Assembly: GCA_903832165.1 (NCBI GenBank)
Contig: CAILAQ010000643.1
Coordinates: forward strand, 1 to 18,134
Length of the DNA stretch: 18,134 nucleotides
From: an uncultured Bacteroidota bacterium
Lineage (GTDB): Bacteria > Bacteroidota > Bacteroidia > Bacteroidales > UBA12481
Reading direction: 5' to 3'
Program-made: the position numbers and the translations under genes
The notes under the pieces: generated by a model
The model's input: only the letters and a program-made list of their open reading frames with translations
Told to the model about the DNA's origin: nothing
Databases searched by the model: none
Part shown: positions 16,271 to 18,134 of the stretch, in pieces
How the letters are laid out: each line of letters begins with the position of its first letter
Position numbering within the stretch: the first letter of the stretch is position 1

Positions 16271-17533
16271 ATGTTTGAGGACGTTTATCAATTCGAAGAG
16301 CCCCGGGAATCTAAATCGATCATTAAGGTGATCGGGGTAGGCGGCGGCGGAAGCAATGCCGTAAATCATATGTATCAGCAGGGAATCCGTGGCGTTGAGT
16401 TTGTTGTTTGCAATACCGACAGTCAGGCACTGCAAACCAGCCCGATCCCCAATAAGATACAGCTGGGCAAAACGCTCACCTTCGGCCGTGGAGCCGGTAA
16501 TGAGCCGGAAAAAGGCCGCGATTCGGCCCTTGAAAGTATCGAGGATATCCGCAGATTCCTCAGCGACAACACCAAAATGGTGTTCCTTACCGCCGGAATG
16601 GGTGGAGGAACCGGAACCGGTGCTGCTCCTGTAATCGCAGAGGTAGCTACTGAACTCGGTATTCTTACCGTTGGAATCGTAACCCTGCCATTCTCTTTCG
16701 AAGGGCAGAAACGATGGAATCAGGCAGTCGAAGGCATAAGCCTGCTTAAGGATTATGTTGATGCACTGCTGGTTATTCATAACGACCGCCTTCGTGATAT
16801 CTATGGCGATCAGAAACTGTCAGTCGCTTTCGGTCATGCCGATAACGTACTCGCCATGGCTGCCAAGGGAATCGCAGAAATCATTACCGTACACGGTTAT
16901 GTAAATGTCGACTTTGCCGATGTTCGCACCGTTATGGAGCGCAGCGGGGTGGCTATCATGGGCTCAGGTATCGCCGAAGGCGAGAACAGGGCATATGAAG
17001 CTATCAGCAAGGCTCTTATATCCCCATTGCTTAACAATAACAACCTCAAGGGCGCACGGAATATCCTGCTGAATATCACTTCAGGTAAACAGGAAGTCCT
17101 CATGGATGAAATTACCGAAATCATGGATTTCATTCAGCACTGCACTAAAATCCAGTCGGATATTATCTGGGGAAATACGGTTGACGAATCTCTCGGTAAT
17201 GCACTGAGTGTTACTATTGTTGCAACCGGACTCGAATCGGAAACCAGCCTCGGTGAGCTGAAACCTGACAGTGGCCGGAAAACATATGTCACCAGCCCTG
17301 CCGGGATGTACAATACTCTTCCAAGGGATATTTTCGGTACCCAGCAGGATGCCGATTCTATTCCAATGGAAGTGGAAGGCGAAACCCATAAGGAAACTGA
17401 ATTTTCCCTCTATTCCGAGACGGCAGAAACAAAAAAATCCAAAAAACAGCGTCCGCCGCGTGTGAAACGCGAAAATGCAATCACCCGCCTCGTTGGGACC
17501 TTGTTTGACGACAAGGACGATAAATTAGAATAG
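16271..17533 (+). CDS. ftsZ: Cell division protein FtsZ
   Basis: This is the tubulin-like GTPase that forms the Z ring. The 420-residue protein has a full GTP site: G-V-G24-G-G-G-S-N, C-N-T-D-S-Q, T3 region G-A-G-N-E-P-E-K-G-R at 74-83, the signature G111-G-G-T-G-T-G117, E144 and R148, N171, and the catalytic T7 loop N212-V-D214-F-A-D217. The pair that reads N-D in E. coli (A-N-D-V) is D191-N192 here. The core ends around residue 320. After an acidic linker come a basic patch (K-K-S-K-K-Q-R-P-P-R-V-K-R) and I-T-R-L-V-G-T-L-F-D-D, not the usual P-A-F-L-R type peptide. This copy should be the active FtsZ. A second ftsZ-like gene follows after 26 bp. Confidence 0.97.
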   Translation: MFEDVYQFEEPRESKSIIKVIGVGGGGSNAVNHMYQQGIRGVEFVVCNTDSQALQTSPIPNKIQLGKTLTFGRGAGNEPEKGRDSALESIEDIRRFLSDNTKMVFLTAGMGGGTGTGAAPVIAEVATELGILTVGIVTLPFSFEGQKRWNQAVEGISLLKDYVDALLVIHNDRLRDIYGDQKLSVAFGHADNVLAMAAKGIAEIITVHGYVNVDFADVRTVMERSGVAIMGSGIAEGENRAYEAISKALISPLLNNNNLKGARNILLNITSGKQEVLMDEITEIMDFIQHCTKIQSDIIWGNTVDESLGNALSVTIVATGLESETSLGELKPDSGRKTYVTSPAGMYNTLPRDIFGTQQDADSIPMEVEGETHKETEFSLYSETAETKKSKKQRPPRVKRENAITRLVGTLFDDKDDKLE

Positions 17534-17559
17534 GATAAAAAACTATAATATATTGTAAC

Positions 17560-18134
17560 ATGTTTGACGATCTGGTCGATTTCAACCTTCCATTTTCCAC
17601 TTTACCAATCATAACCGTTATCGGAGTAGGTGGAGGCGGATGCAACGCCGTTAACCGTATGTTCCTCGAGGGTATCAGGGATGTCGATTTCATAGTCGCG
17701 AACACCGATGCGCAGGCACTGAGCGCAAGCCCTGTCGACAGAAAAATCCAGCTGGGTGCAACCCTCACCGAGGGTCGCGGCGCCGGCAAAAGATCTGATG
17801 TCGGAGAACAGGCAGCCATCGAAAGTATCAATGAGATAACCGACCTGCTGCATGGGCAGACAAGAATGGTATTCATTGTTGCCGGTATGGGAAAAGGCAC
17901 CGGAACGGGTGCTGCACCTGTTATCGCCCGGGCATGCAAGGATCTGGGCATACTTACTGTCGGAGTTATCACTCTGCCATTTACCATTGAGGGCCCCTCC
18001 CGCCAGTTGCAGGCGCTCCAGGGAATTAACCGGCTTAAGGATGATGTGGATTCCCTGCTTATCATCCATAACGAAAAACTCCGCGAAATCTATGGTAACC
18101 TTTCGCTCTGTGAGGCCTTCAGGAAAGCTGATGA
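17560..18134 (+). CDS. Second FtsZ paralogue with altered nucleotide loops (partial, cut by window end)
   Basis: An open frame from ATG 17560 runs to the window edge without a stop (191 codons visible). It aligns with the preceding FtsZ without a gap over all 191 residues; I count about 111 identities (58%). The G-V-G-G-G-G-C-N loop, N-T-D-A-Q-A-L, E144, R148 and N171 are kept. Two nucleotide loops differ: the FtsZ signature reads G-K-G-T-G-T-G (K112 for G), and the T3 region N-E-P-E-K-G-R is K-R-S-D-V-G-E (residues 77-83). The catalytic T7 loop and C-terminal tail are outside the window. The frame is intact, so it looks like a maintained, diverged paralogue rather than a pseudogene. It is 26 bp from ftsZ and probably co-transcribed. 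Whether it hydrolyses GTP, co-polymerises or modulates the main FtsZ is unknown. Confidence 0.93.
   Translation, partial: MFDDLVDFNLPFSTLPIITVIGVGGGGCNAVNRMFLEGIRDVDFIVANTDAQALSASPVDRKIQLGATLTEGRGAGKRSDVGEQAAIESINEITDLLHGQTRMVFIVAGMGKGTGTGAAPVIARACKDLGILTVGVITLPFTIEGPSRQLQALQGINRLKDDVDSLLIIHNEKLREIYGNLSLCEAFRKAD

Noticed and set aside
16088..16780. Long minus-strand open frames opposite ftsA/ftsZ (also 3467-4048 and 17481-18065)
   Set aside because: They are antisense shadows of strong coding genes, match no family I know and lack start signals.

Overview
The window reads as chromosomal DNA of a Bacteroidota (Bacteroidetes) bacterium, most likely Bacteroidales-like. The evidence is the gene order of its division and cell wall (dcw) cluster, an FtsL-like protein of the Bacteroidetes type, an MraY with a long extra segment, a PASTA-bearing FtsI, and a nearby acyltransferase pair of the glycine/ornithine-lipid type. 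Base composition looks close to balanced, and Shine-Dalgarno sites are mostly weak, as is usual in that phylum.

Layout. Positions 1-266 are a 7-bp tandem array of 38 units that runs off the left edge. Next come two minus-strand acyltransferase genes, glsB-like (271-1356) and glsA-like (1389-2246), probably one transcript for an acylated amino-acid lipid. A divergent intergenic region of about 135 bp carries two TGGGA repeats in the exact spacing of a MraZ operator. From there a continuous plus-strand operon runs to the right edge: mraZ, rsmH, ftsL-like, ftsI, murE, mraY, murD, ftsW, murG, murC, ftsQ, ftsA, ftsZ, and then a second ftsZ-like gene cut by the window end. Genes overlap or are separated by fewer than about 30 bp, and I see no internal terminator, so this is probably one long transcript. 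murF, murB and ddl are not in the cluster.

How it works together. MurE, MurD and MurC supply steps of the UDP-MurNAc-peptide pathway. MraY and MurG make lipid I and lipid II. FtsW and FtsI polymerise and crosslink septal peptidoglycan. FtsQ and FtsL connect the synthase to the ring, and FtsA anchors FtsZ to the membrane. MraZ probably autoregulates the operon through the repeats in front of it, and RsmH methylates 16S rRNA.

The most interesting points are: (1) a second FtsZ directly after the first, about 58% identical over the visible 191 residues by hand count with no gaps, whose nucleotide-binding T3 and T4 loops are altered, including a lysine inside the FtsZ signature; (2) three different short repeat families sitting at the 3' ends of glsB, murE and murG, one of which has added 27 residues to MurG; (3) the predicted MraZ operator, which also fits between the two halves of a candidate Bacteroidetes promoter.
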